Shown in pieces: positions 1 through 12,160 of a stretch of 64,000 bases of DNA. The notes under the pieces were generated by a model. The model had not been told where the DNA came from. It did not search any database and was given only the letters and a program-made list of their open reading frames with translations. Within the stretch, counting starts at the first letter, position 1. Every line of letters starts with the position of its first letter. Position numbers and translations under genes: made by a program. Origin of the DNA: Lecanosticta acicola (lineage: Eukaryota; Ascomycota; Dothideomycetes; Mycosphaerellales; Mycosphaerellaceae); the NCBI GenBank assembly GCA_963674455.1, contig CAVMBE010000031.1, positions 124,001-188,000 on the forward strand. The letters are read 5' to 3'.

Positions 1-3000
1 TTAACGAAGTTCTAGGGGAACTCCCGCCCCTAGTAAAGTAGGACGACTAAGGACTAACGAAGCTATTTAGGCTTTAGCTACGTACGAAGGAGACAAGAAC
101 CTTAAGGTCGGTAAGCCGGACTTCTACTATAGTAACCGCGAGAAGTATAACACCTAGGTTAACTAGATAGACCTCTACTTTCTCTTTAACCCTATAGAAG
201 AACGTCTTAAGCCTGTCTTTACTACTACCTTTTTAAGAGGACGTACATAGTATTAGGTTAAACCTTTTCTCTACGAATACCTCGACTCCGGCGATACGAA
301 ATTAGGAAACGGAATCTTTAAGTTATACTAACACCTTAAGACCTCTATAAAGACCGTGTTTAGTATATCTAACGAACAATCGACCGCCGTACGAGTTATT
401 TAGTACCTTACGTAACGTACCTCTACTACCGAATATGCCGCTAAGTTCTAGGAACACGCTTAACTTACCGACTAGGACGACGAAGTACTTTAAACGATAT
501 ACCGACGAGGACTAAAGGATAATATTAAGGACGAATTAATACGCGACGGGCGATTAATCGAAGACCTAGGAGAACTAGTTTAGGTTACAATCGATCTTAA
601 CGACAAGCTCTACGAACGAGTAATAGAAAGGCGTTACGATTCGAAAATATTAGGACGCGCTAGGTACATTTCCGAAAGGCGACGCTAGGGCAATTACAAC
701 CTACGGTTTAATAAGACAAATTAATTATATTAACCCTACTATAGACCGTAGCCTATAGAACTCGACGCTACCTAGAAAGGTCGTAAGATACGAGGTAAGA
801 ACTCGCCTCGAAGGAAAAATGTAGGAAAACTAACTTACTATACCTATAGAAAAGAAGGACATATAGTACGGGATTGCCGCGGTAAGAATATAGTACGCCG
901 CGAGCAGTTTAATATAATACAACTAAGATCGGGACGAGGAGCATATAATATGCCTACTCTCGACGAGAAAAAGGAACCCCGACTCTTTAGAGTAATAGTA
1001 CGTCGTAAGGAAAAGTACGGTACCCTTTATTAGAGATACTATTACGACGATTTATACTAAGAATATTATTCCTCGAAGATAGGAGTAGGATACTAGCTAT
1101 AACGACTACTATTACCTATATAGGATCCGCGGCCCGATAACGACGAAGAAAGGACCGATAGATACCGACTTCTACCTATACCGGAGGAGCTACGTAGACT
1201 CGAGCTACCTATACCGGTTAGCGAGGAAGAGTTAGACAAGGAAAATCTAACGCCCGAGGAAGAACAAGACAGCGAGGAAGAAGGTAACGAACAGCTACCT
1301 TAGCTTCCGGAAGAACTAGAGATACCGGAATCCTCGGAAGAAAGCGATATTACGGAGGAAGACGACGACGGAGAAATTACAACCTTTACGGTAGACGCCC
1401 TAAGACAAGTACGGGAACTCGTAATCGCGATCGCGCGAAGTAACGAGGAAGTGTTTCTAAAGATTAAAGGAAAACGATACCTTAACCCTATCTAATTCGA
1501 TAATATACTTTCTAGGATACGTTTTCTCGCCTAGAAGTACCTACGAATAGAGGTAGAGGAAGACTTTAGACGAATTATCTAGGAGAAACCCCTAATTAGA
1601 AGTATTATAACACCCTACGGGTATCTTATACCGAATAACGAAGTCGTTACCTAAGAAATGCGGGCCTAGATACGACGCTACGTAGAAGTATTCGCCTAGG
1701 CATAATACGTACAAAATCGCTAGGTATATAACGAATTACCGGCCGAGTAACAGATAGCCGAGGACCTCTATAAAACAAGAAGAAAGATCCGATAGTAGCT
1801 CGAATAACGCCGCTCGGGAAAAGGATTAACTCTCTAGGAATAAGCGACCGAAGAGAGTTTAATATCGTAACGAATACTTAAGTATTAATAGTAGTCTTCC
1901 GTACGGAAGTAATCGTTAACGGCCGTAAGACATATACGCTAGTTAATTTAGGCGCTAGCGGGACATTTGCCTCTAAATTATTTATAAAAAGATCCGGGAT
2001 CGCAACCCGAAGGAAGAAAGACGGAGAGTATAAACTTGTCGTAGTAGACGGGTTACCCCTACCGAGTATAGAACGAGAGACGATACCGTTACTACTAGTA
2101 ATCTAATAGTACTACGAGGAACTAACGTTCGACGTTACTAAGATAGCTACTTATAATATCGTACTCGGAATACCTTAGTTAAGAAAGTATAACCTATCGA
2201 TCGACTAGAAAGGAGGAGTACTTAGATTTAAGCGATACGATTGTACGATCGACATCTACCCTACGTAGCGGTAGCGTTCGCTAGTAGATAAGTTAAGACA
2301 ACTTAGTACGACGTAGTTTACGACGACCGGAATCTAGAGACTAGAACTAACTCGGACAGGTACTAACTAGGGTTAGAAGGGCTAAGAAGTTACGAGTAAT
2401 AGTAGAATTCGTATACTACCTAATATCCCTAAAGAGTATAGCGGGTATAAGAGACTCTTTTAGGAAGAGGAAGGGAAAGACGCCCTACCTAAGTATAGAC
2501 TATAGGATTATAAGATTAATATTTAGCTAGGGAAGCAGCCTCTATAGGGACCTATCTATCCGCTATTAGAAAAAGAGCTAAAATCCCTTAATTAATAGCT
2601 AAAGGAGAAACTAGCGAAGGGATAGATCCGGAAATCTACTTTAAGCGTAGGATCTCTAATTCTCTTCGTACTAAAAGTAGGAACCGACAAACTACGACTA
2701 GTTGTCGATTATCGGAGACTAAATAAAGTTACAATTAAGAACAGGTATCTATTACCTAGTATCGAAGAAGTATAAGACCGCCTTACTAGAGTAGACTAGT
2801 TTACGAAGATCGACCTACGGGAAGCGTTCTTCTCGATTAGAATAGTACCCGGAGAAGAGTAGAAAACCGTATTTAGAACGAGATACGGACTGTACGAGTT
2901 CCTCGTTATGCCTATAGGACTTACGAACGTACCTATATTATAATAGGACCTTATTAACGAAACGCTCCGAGACCTCCTCGACGTTTACGTTATATACTAC

Positions 3001-5855
3001 GTAGACGACATTCTAGTCTATACGAAAGGTTTACTACAAAAGTACGTATTACAAGTCTAGGAAGTATTTAAACGACTTAGCGCTACCGACTTTAAGACAG
3101 CGCCTAAGAAATGCGAGTTCTATAAGAAGGAAGTTAAATTCCTAGGATTTATTATTAGTACGTAAGGAATCCGAATCGATCTAAAGAAGACTAAGTCTAT
3201 CGAAGAATAGCTACAACTATAGAACGTTAAGGACGTACAATCGTTCTTAGGCCTAGCGAACTATAATAGAAAGTTTATCTAGGATTACTCGAAGACGGCG
3301 AAACCTCTTACGGAGCTTACCTAAAAGGACAAGAAATAGGAATAGAGTACACGACAACGACAAGCATTCGAGAGACTAAAAGAACAATACGCTTTAGTAC
3401 TAACATTACGACTGTTCGATAGGACGAAGCCCGTATAGATCGAAACCGATATATTAGACATAGCTATAGGAGTATGCCTTATATAGGAGCATAATAGGAA
3501 GCGACACCTAGTAGCCTACTACTTAAGAAAGATAACGCCTATAGAAGAGAACTACGACATCTATAATAAGGAGCTACTTACAATCGTTATAGTATTATAG
3601 TACTAGAGAGTCTACGCGGAAGGAGTACTAGGACTAACGATTCTTTCTAATTATAAGAATCTTACCTACTTTACTACGACAAAGTCGCTAATACGTAGGT
3701 AGGTCCGCTAGTCGGAACTGCTCGGTTAGTACAAGTTCGATATCCGTTATACCCTAGGACGCGACAATAGTCGGGCCGACGTACTAAGCCGACGTAGCGA
3801 CTATATAGAAGGAAAGGAACAAGTGTAGTATAACATACTTAGAACAAACTAAGACGGGAGTCTAAGCGCTAATACGAAGGAATTTAATAATATTATCTAG
3901 GTTCTTTAAGACAACGAAGAACAATTCCTAATCTAATAAGGGAAATATTAGGTACTAAAGGATCGCGAGGAAGAATGTATTCGACAATATTACGATAACC
4001 TAGAGTACGGACATCTAGGAGTTACGAAGACAATAGAACTAGTCTAGCGAAGTTTTAGCTTTCTATATATAAGGTACCGAATCGTAGTATATATTAAGAA
4101 GTACGTAATATATAATTAGAACAAGGCCTCGAGACACGCTAAATACGGACATATCTAGTTTAGAACTCTACCTACTTAACTATAGGACGAAGTTATAATA
4201 GACTTTATCGTTAAACTACTACCCTCGAAGGACAAGGTTAACGGAGTCACCTACGACATAATCTTAGTTATAGTAGATCGACTAACGAAATATATATACT
4301 TTATTCCTATAACGGAAAAGGCTAGCGTAGAGCAACTCGGATACCTTATACTAGACAGACTAGTACGATACTACGGCATCCTAGAAGTGTTTATTATAGA
4401 TAGAGACAAGCTATTTACTTCGAACTACTAGAAAACACTTATAGTAACAATCGGGATACGCTATAAGCTGTCTATAGCCTATTACCTATAGACAGACGGC
4501 TAGACAGAAAGAACGAACCAAACACTAGAACAATACCTTCGACACTATATAAATACTATATAAGACAATTAGGTAACACTCTTACTAATAGCGTAGCTTG
4601 TACTAAACAACTATCGTTCCGAAACTACTAGATATATACTATTCTTTACTAACTTTAGGAAGAATCCGAAGACGTTTAGATTATAATAAGACTAAATAAG
4701 ACTATACCCTAATACGGAAAAGGCAATAATCGCTTTAGAAGACCTAAAACGGGTGTATAACTAGTTACAATCCGTAATCTAAGACACTTAGGACCGGATT
4801 TTAGGGCTATATAACAAGAAAAGAAAAATAGCGCCTTAGCTAAAGAAGGGGGATAAGGTCTACCTCCTTACTAAGAACTTAAGAAGTCGGAAACTAACGA
4901 AGAAACTAGACTACGTTAAAGTCGGGCTATTTTTAGTTAAAGAAGCCCGAGGACTAGTAAACTACCGACTTAAATTACCGGTAGATACGAAGATTTATCC
5001 CGTGTTCTATATCTCTCTTTTAGAACTAGCCGACGCCGAGACACCTTACTAGGAAACATTTTTATATATACTAGAAGAAGAAAACGAATTCGAAGTCGAA
5101 AGGATCCTAAGAAAGGAAGGTTAGCGATATCTTATTAAGTAGAAAGGATACGACGAATTAGAAAATACCTAGGAACCGGAGAATAACCTTACGAACTGTC
5201 GCTAGCTACTTTAGCGTTTCTACTAGAATTATAAGGCAGTTACTAGAACTCCGAGTTAGGAATAAGGGACAAGTCGGCCTAAGAAGTAAGAGGCATCTAG
5301 AAAACGTCCTCTAACTCCGAAGGGTTTCCCTCGGGTTCTAGTAGGAAGTCGGAAGGCGCGTTAAGAGCCTTAGGACCCTCCGAAGGCAGCTTCTATAGCT
5401 TAGCGAACTCCTTAGAGATCGCCTTCTCTTCCCGCTCCTCCGCCGACCGAAGTTGTTTACGAAGACGATAGATACGAGCTATCGCCTCCGTTACCTTTTC
5501 CTTAGTATCGTCTAACTTACGCTTTAGTTAACGACGCTAGTTCCGAAGACGCTCCTACTCGGTCTAAGTTACCGTAACGTCGCAATTCTTATAGCCCTTA
5601 CGAACACACTCCGAACAGTACCTAAAACGAATATCTACTATATACCGAATCGGATTCTCCTTCGACGATCGTACTATACGGTAGGTAGAACATAGAGACG
5701 GCATTTCGCGACCGTTACTTTCGATTAAAGACGCTTGTCTTTTACGACGCTCCTTTCGAGTTAGCGGCTCTCTACTTATAGCGGGAAAGGGAGGAAAAGA
5801 AGACACCTACCGAAAGATTTAGCTCGGGACGCGCTAAAGATAAGAGGGGGGATAG
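1..5855 (+). mobile_element. RIP-degraded Ty3/gypsy chromodomain retrotransposon (5' end outside window)
   Basis: Relic of an LTR retrotransposon in gag-pol order. Reading through TAG/TAA stops shows a damaged zinc knuckle at about 836-877 (YYTYRKEGHIVRDC, first cysteines now Tyr), an aspartic-protease-like LGASGTFAS at 1939-1974, reverse transcriptase near 2640-3160 (YGLYEFLVMPIGL at about 2880; YVDDILVY at about 2995), RNase H (ETDILDIAIGVC) at 3439-3480, integrase with YGHLGVTKTIEL near 4000 and VVDRLTKY near 4270, and a chromodomain at about 5105-5195 (YLIK, stop, KGYDE). Protease-RT-RNase H-integrase order plus the chromodomain place it among fungal chromoviruses (Metaviridae retrotransposons). 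Almost every Gln or Trp codon is now a stop and CpA/TpG are nearly absent while CpG is common, which is RIP. No frame is expressible. Confidence 0.9.
5564..5806 (-). pseudogene. Cys-rich small reading frame antisense to the gypsy element's 3' end
   Basis: An 80-codon open frame lies between the chromodomain and the probable 3' LTR, on the strand opposite gag-pol. It reads PFPAISREPLTRKERRKR, then a Cys-containing part ending in RYCSECVRKGYKNCDV. The C-x2-C-x7-C pattern, with further positions that could be mutated cysteines (for example CSTYR), resembles a small zinc-binding module. RIP has changed it like the rest of the element. The function is unknown. It may be an accessory frame carried by the element or a captured host fragment. 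That it stays open while gag-pol is full of stops may be only codon composition. Confidence 0.35.
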
Positions 5856-6370
5856 TATTACGGATCGAAGTAGGAGCGAGGCTACTTCGAGAATTCCTAG
5901 CTAGTAAAATAGAAGAGAGACCCTACGCGTATAGCGAGGCACGTTACGTGTTACGTGTTCGACTAACGGGAGGAGCCGGTAGTCGAACTCTATAAGGAGG
6001 ACTACGTAACAAGTTCGACCGTTCGACTAGAGCTCTAGTCGGATAGCTAGTTTCTAGCTAGTAGGTAGGACAAGTTAGTCGAACTAGAAATCTATATAGG
6101 AACACTAAGAATGCCTCTAGCTTTCGATATATTTAACTTACTATAGTATCTTACTACTTAGAATACAATCCCTTAAGTTACTATACTACTCTATCGCTTT
6201 ACTCTTCCTCTACTAGACCTCTCTACTAACGAGCCTAATACCGATTAAGCCTTATATAAGTAATCCTTATGTATTATAAGATTATTAAGTTATAGACTTA
6301 ATAAGTATAAGTAAAGAATAAGTACCTTTATATTCTATATAAACAACCCCCTAAGTCCGTTTATTTATCC
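5856..6370 (+). repeat. Probable 3' LTR of the gypsy element (right end unresolved)
   Basis: A polypurine run (AAGATAAGAGGGGGGATAG) ends at about 5855 and is followed by TATTACGG, the expected RIP product of an LTR beginning TGTTACGG. The following 500 bases are non-coding and AT-rich, with TATATAAG near 6252 and TATATAAACA near 6339 as possible promoter relics. Neither the LTR's right end nor a target duplication could be fixed, because the matching 5' LTR is outside the window. Confidence 0.5.
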
Positions 6371-6487
6371 TTATAGGTATCGCCTAGATATATATATATA
6401 TAGATATCTACTAATAATAATAATAATAACGATAATAATAATAAGAAAAAAAAACTTAATCCTAGGTTAATTAGTTATCTAGTCTCG

Positions 6488-6552
<65 letters not shown>
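6488..6552. repeat. (CTAT)n tetranucleotide microsatellite
   Basis: About 16 uninterrupted CTAT units. It lies just inside the left repeat compartment, beside TAATAA-rich low-complexity DNA at about 6413-6450. Confidence 0.95.
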
Positions 6553-7646
6553 GAACGGTCCGTATCGATATCTATATATCTATAGCTAGCTTATAGAGAA
6601 GACACGAAGACGAAATGAAACATGTTATACACATAACCTACATTTTCGGGGGGCCTGTATTATATGTTAACCCGATTATCCTAGAGATCAAAAGGTCCTT
6701 TCTTTTGTGTTTTCTTTTAATAGATAGATATAAGCGAAGAAGAAGAAGAAGAAGAAGAAGAAGAAGAAGAAGAAGAAGAAGAAGAAGAAGAAGAAAAAAA
6801 GAATCCCCTCTTCTACGTGCAGTGTACCTAGCCTAGGAAGTTCCTTCACATGCATATATCTCCATGCATCACATCCATCGCCGCACAAGTTACAACCATA
6901 ACAAACAATACCACCCGTCACCCTTCACCCGTTCATACCTTAGCTTCTCTCTTCCAAGAATCACACACTCGAACCTCTACTAGATATCTAGCCAATACGC
7001 AAGTCAAGTCAAGTCAAAAAGGATGCAATCATACATACATACCAAATCGAAAGAAAGCCACGGCGCCGCCCTTTTGTCTCAAATCATGTCAGGAGAGAGA
7101 TATGATATCTATAAGATGATATATCTATATTCAAAAAGAGAAAACAAAAAAGAGAAAGAGAAAAGGGGATCCTTTCTCTCTTTCCTAACATTAACTACAG
7201 ATAGATGATCCGCGGACTATTTTCATTCCCATCTCTCTCTCTCTCTCTCCATCCCATCAGAGAGTTAGATAGTCAGTCCTCTGAGAACCCTTCTCGCGCT
7301 GAGATTTCCTCCATACAAACAAACGAGACGGGGGTAGTTTTAATTGGTTGGGTAGGTATCCTGTTCCTCCGCTCTCTTTTCATCTGTTCATCCAGAATTC
7401 TCGGAAAATAAAAACGCCATCGCCATGATGATATCGATTTTAAAAAAGACCACGCAAGCAGAAATAAGGAAGGACAGAATTGAAATGACTCGCGACCGCC
7501 GCCGCCACCGCCGCCGCCGTCGTTCAAAGCAAAATCCAACGAGTAGAGCGCGCTTTTATGTACAAAACTTAAGTGTAGCGGCGGCGGCGGTGGTGGCGGT
7601 GGTAAGGGAAGGAGTCATCGATCCATTCATGCCCAGAAACTTGGCA
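6553..7646. other. Compartment boundary and 3' flank, no gene seen
   Basis: Base composition switches from CpA-depleted to normal at about 6600. A (GAA)n run of about 20 units occupies 6736-6795 and a (CT)n run lies near 7232-7248. Short open frames here, including poly-Arg and poly-Phe ones, come from these simple repeats. The stretch next to 7646 probably includes the 3' UTR of the following minus-strand membrane-protein gene. Confidence 0.6.
6736..6795. repeat. (GAA)n trinucleotide microsatellite
   Basis: About 20 GAA units, grading into a short A run. It lies about 130 bp inside the gene island next to the RIP boundary. Confidence 0.95.
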
Positions 7647-9057
7647 CTAGAAGTTCTGCGCAATGCCCGAATTGCCCTGCTGGTAATTTCCAGGCTGTTG
7701 TATCCGGGTGTTTCTTCTCGCAGAAACATCCCGTACAATGGGCATGCCGTTCTCTTGCACATCCCCCGCGCCGCCGTATGTACCATCGCCGTACGGGCCG
7801 TGTTGGGAGTAGCCGAATGCATTCGGGTTGTAAGCCTCATAAGACTGAGGCAGGCTGCCTTGAGGTGGTCCATCCGAGACGTCCGAGTGGTTGCCTGCAG
7901 AATATGTGGATGAGGCATTGCTGGGACCGCGCTTCATGCCTGATGGATTCGTTCCAGCGGCTGGTCCATGGCCTAGAGCTCCCAAGTCATCGCTTGCCAT
8001 GGTGTCTTCCCGTGCATGTCCCACAGCACCGCCCATCACGAGCGGGTCACCGCTGTGACCATCTGAGGCGCCGCCGGTGGGCGAGTTTGGGTTGCCGCGG
8101 TAGGGAGCACTGCCTGAATCCGAGAGCTGACCCTGCGTGTGTCCACCAGAAAGAGTGGTGGACATCTTGCGGTTGGAAGCAGTAGCGGCTCCCCAGCCCC
8201 TGTACCCGCTGCTGTGGTCCTCCGACATTTCCTGTCCGTTCTCCGATGCTACCGTGGGCAGTGTCGGGTCGTTATTAGGATTGAAGCCATACTCTTCAAT
8301 CTCCTTGCGACGCTGCTCTTCTTGGACCTTCTTTTGCTTGCGTTTCCGCCAGAAGAAGATTCCGGCTAGTACGAGGAGCGCGACGACTACGACTGGAACG
8401 ACGACTGCGACGGCAGTCACACCAGCGGTAGATAGCCCGCCGCCGCCACTGGTTCCTTTGTTCTGGTTGCTGCCGGTATTGAGCGCGGGACCGGCGGAAG
8501 ATGTGGTTGAGGCGGTGCCGGTCGAGGCCTCTGTTGTCGAGACGGGGACGACTGTGCTGCCTCTGGTCGCGGTCACGACAACGGTGACGGCGGATCCGGT
8601 GGACTGGCCAGGCGCAGCGGAGGCGGTGATGACCGAGGTGATGACCTGTGTGGTGGGCGGTAGTGCTGACTCGGAGACAATCGAGGTGGAGGTTGCTCGT
8701 GTGGTGCTGGGCTCGACTGTGACGGTGGATGTGGGCGAAGGAGAGACGAGTGAGGAGGAGAGAGCGGAGGAGATGGATGAAGCGATAGAGGAGGTATCGA
8801 TGGAGGTGGCGGTGGTGCCGGCGGCGGAGGTGGTGCCGGCGGCGGAGGTGGTCGAGCCAGGCGCGGTGCTGGTCGTCGCTGGGGAGGTGTTAGTGGCGTG
8901 TTTGGGCATGTCTGCGACGCCGGCCGCGAGAAGCGACGAGGTGGACGGTGGGTGAGTTGGGGGAGGGAAGCCAAGAAAAGAGAGAGCGGTATGGATGGAG
9001 AGTGTTGTGATGATGTGTGGAGTGAGACGTACCAATGGAAGTGGTGTTGGAAGACAT
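7647..9057 (-). CDS. Ser/Thr-rich single-pass membrane protein (SKG6/Axl2-type TM)
   Basis: Two exons, 9057-9033 and 8911-7647. The 121-bp intron starts GTACGT and ends GCAG, giving 429 aa starting MSSNTTSID. Residues about 10-165 are almost entirely Ser, Thr, Ala and Val, likely heavily O-glycosylated. Residues about 172-195 form one hydrophobic helix followed by RKRKQKK, a stop-transfer signal placing the C-terminus in the cytosol. The tail of about 230 residues is Gly, Ser, Asn and Pro-rich. This layout matches fungal stress-sensor-like and SKG6/Axl2-type proteins, but no WSC or cadherin-like domain is visible and no cleavable signal peptide is seen. A cell-surface or wall-sensing role is inferred from the layout only. 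Confidence 0.75.
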
Positions 9058-10500
9058 GGCGGACCTGGATACTTGGATACGTCGCGCAATACAGGGCCGA
9101 CGTGAGTGGGCGAGGGCGAGATTCGAGGCAAACTCTATGCGAGCGATGCCAATGCGCAGCCCAGATGCGTGCGAGCGCCGGCAGTCAGCCGCAAGAAGAA
9201 TGTCCCCACGACCCTTACTCCTCGCCAAAGAATGTTGGCCGAGTCTGGGTATGTAGGTGTCCGCGGCTATCGATACACGACCTGGAGAGGTGCGATGCGT
9301 GACGCTGTCGTGTGTGGTGGTGTGAAAGGATCGAGTCGAGATGAAACGGCAACTGGGCGCCTCCTGGTTCGTATTCAATCCTTCCGTTCCCTATCCACGC
9401 CCCAGTGATGATCCTGTCCCGCCAGCCGCCTCTTTCTCCCCGTCGTCATCCACAAAGAATTCTGGAATATGATATCGTCGGCGTGAAATGAATGTAAGAA
9501 GAAAGAGAAGTAACAAGATGAGGGCCTCCCCATTCACAACGAACGACAAGAACAAGGCTCTCATCAAATCTCGTTTAAAGCACCACCCGTCAGCTCTGCT
9601 CCTTCCCCAACGCAACAGCCAATCACAAGCCTGGATTCCCACAGGCGATACCCTCCCGCTTGCCCCATCCGGGTCGAGACCGTTACCGTTTGTGGACGGC
9701 TGCATTCCCACGCGTGCGCGTTCTCAACACAACAACACGCTCCCTTTTCACACCGCACACACACCACACCCATTCCTCCTCAAGACTCCTTCACCACGAG
9801 CCGTGCAGAAGAGAAGAAGCTCGCCTATTGCTACTCTTGGACGCCTTGCTGACGCGATGCTTCACGAAAACCCCTTCGGAGCGGAAAGATAGCGCAAAAA
9901 CGCCTCTCCCGTTGCCCTCCCGCCGATTACGAGGCACCGCCAAAAAGTAATATCCAAACAAACTTCTCCCTGCACCCACTCGCGAGAACCCTCTTGGCGC
10001 GATGCAACCTCACTTGGCGATACGACACACTGTCGTAGATATTAAAGGAGCAAGAACGAGGTGACTCTCGCGATGGAAAGAGGAATCACGACGATGATAA
10101 TGGCGACAGATTGTCACCTTCAGCTATGATGATGACGATGACGCTGACGGGTGAGACTGTGGTGAGTAGTATCAATGCGCTTCCTGTCGTTTGGTCTATG
10201 GTACATGAACTTTGTAGTCTATTGATTGGTAACAGTAGTAGCCGCCCCGATCTAGCATGATCAGTCGCCGGCAGCGCTCGAAAACCCATAAAAAGTACAT
10301 CCTAATCAGCGATGGTGGTGGTGGTGGTCGTTGTAGAGATGCTGTCAGTTACCAGGTATCGAGTCTTGTCGTTCAGGCCTCAAATCCGCGGGTGGTGTCG
10401 TTAGGTCGTCTCGTAGCACCGACCTGCAGCGACTTCTTCGTTCGGCCGACGAATCCTCTTTCGTCTCGTCGCCTGCTCTTTCATTCTTGCCATAGCCTTC
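9058..10500. other. Intergenic, no gene supported
   Basis: Upstream region of the membrane-protein gene and downstream region of the secreted-protein gene, both on the minus strand. Only short low-complexity frames occur and none resembles a known family. Confidence 0.5.
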
Positions 10501-11018
10501 TCAGGCGGCAGTTGGGAATGGAGCGCCAGTGCCAGTGGTAGTAGGCGAACCAGTAGGAGCAGGCCCAGCATGAGCATGTCCAGCATGAGCAGGCCCAAGA
10601 CCAGCAGGCCCAGGCCCAGCATGACCAGGGCCGAACGGGAAGTAGTGCTCGAAGTGAGGTCCACGGGGACCTCCGAATTGCTTGGCTGGAGGAGTTGGCA
10701 GAGCCTCCCAGCGCTTCGCTACCGGCGAACTGGTGGGTGTGGGGACCGATCCAGTGCCCGTGGGGATGGGAGTCCATGGCTTGTCAAAACCACCACTTGG
10801 AGCCGCATGACCAGCTGGCACAGGTGTCCAATGCTTCTTGGGCCAACCGATTGGTGCTGGTATGCCGCCAGCCGGAGCTCCTGCTGTCACGTTAGTTGAT
10901 ATTGCAGAGGACAAAAGAGGGAGGCGGTCGTGCCCTGAAAATGCGGAGCGTTCCAGGGAAGCGCAACGGATGCGGAGGCGAAGAACGCTAACGCGATGGC
11001 ACTGCTGAAGTTGACCAT
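10501..11018 (-). CDS. Small secreted Pro/Gly-rich protein
   Basis: The ATG at 11018 begins MVNFSSAIALAFFASASVALP, a convincing signal peptide with a likely cleavage site near residue 19. The frame of the signal peptide joins the downstream coding frame only if an intron of about 50 bp (10933-10884) is removed. Its acceptor is clear (CTAAC branch site, then CAG) but its donor would be GC rather than GT. The product would be 155 aa. The mature part has repeated WTP and PAGH-like units (KKHWTPVPAGHAAP, DKPWTPIPTG) and a Gly/Pro/His/Ala-rich C-terminal half. There is no cysteine framework, so it is more like a wall or matrix protein than a typical Cys-rich effector. Function unknown. Confidence 0.6.
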
Positions 11019-11270
11019 GGTTGTGATGGTGGGGATTGGCCTTCTGGGGAAGTCGTGTATTGATGAAGAGAAAGAACGGAGGGGCCTCAGCTGACGACGC
11101 CTGGTCGATGGGTTGGTGTGTTGTCTGGAGAAAGCGATTGATCTGGAGAGAGAAGGCTGGGTTCGTACTCAAGGAAAAAGGCATGGCATCGGCCTCCATA
11201 TACACACCCGACAGCGCTCCCACTCCGCCTCCATGGTATCATCAACACGTTGGAGATAAGACGCAGTAGT

Positions 11271-12160
11271 CTACGGATAGTGCGTTAGACAAGGTGTCTT
11301 CGTGCGCCATGCGGTATACCATCGGATACACTTATCGCCTCTCAACCCGTTAGCGCAGAATGAATAGCGGTGCTTGGACCGCTCATAGAGTGTACTGTCC
11401 TGTCTCTTCTCCACGTTTCGGCGACATAGCGACACTAGGCGGCGGGAACAGCTTCGTGAGTCGCCGGCTTCATATCGGTCTTGGCAGGATCCTACATCAA
11501 CGACGTCGGCGTGTCTTCGAAGTAATCCTCGAAATCCCGCCGGCGGTCTTGAATGTTCTGTCGATCGGCAAATCGTCTCTCCCCGTCGCATTGCAGCCGA
11601 AAGAGTCGTCGTCATCCACTGCGGACGCCGCACCAGTCGTGAGAGCGCAATGCCTTCTCAGAGTGAAACGCCCCGATCTGGCTGTCTCGGCGGCAGTTCG
11701 CGTTGCTGTCATGAGAATGATTGACCTCATCGTCTTGTAGCTCATTGCTTGTCCACGAAGCTTGGTTAATTGCCAAGTGCGTGGCCTGAAAGCCGGATTC
11801 CGGATCTGCTTGAAGTTCGAGATTGATGTCGCGGAGCGAGAAAGCGGTCTGAAATCTCGCAAAGTTTCGACTTCAATCTTCTCCGTTGTGCCAGGATGAG
11901 ATGGAACGACCCAGTCGGGGAGAGACTCCACCCGAATGATGACAAAGAGATCATGAACCACTCATCAAACTACTGGATAAGTCAGTGTTGTGAGATGGCC
12001 GAACAGGAATCGACAACTGAGATGTCGCGGGTACGCCAAATAACCTCGTTTGGCGGCGAACAACCCCGCGAGCCTACGGACAATCATTTTGCTTTCGGCA
12101 TTGCTTCTGTGAAGACATTGGTGATCTCCACCGATGAAAGCTTCGTCGCGCTTGATTTTG
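11271..12160 (-). pseudogene. Possible 3' remnant of the DUF6604-like relic
   Basis: Minus-strand frames in this stretch switch repeatedly without splice signals. One segment (11961-11770, beginning MVHDLFVIIRVESLPDW) looks protein-like but has no support on its own. I treat it as possible continuation of the broken gene upstream (12161-13249). It could equally be non-coding. Confidence 0.2.

Noticed and set aside
6615..6921. Poly-Arg and poly-Phe frames
   Set aside because: Produced by the GAA microsatellite.
8137..8955. Long plus-strand frame (272 codons)
   Set aside because: Antisense to the Ser/Thr-rich membrane-protein gene; its Val/Ala-rich content is the complement of that gene's repetitive codons.
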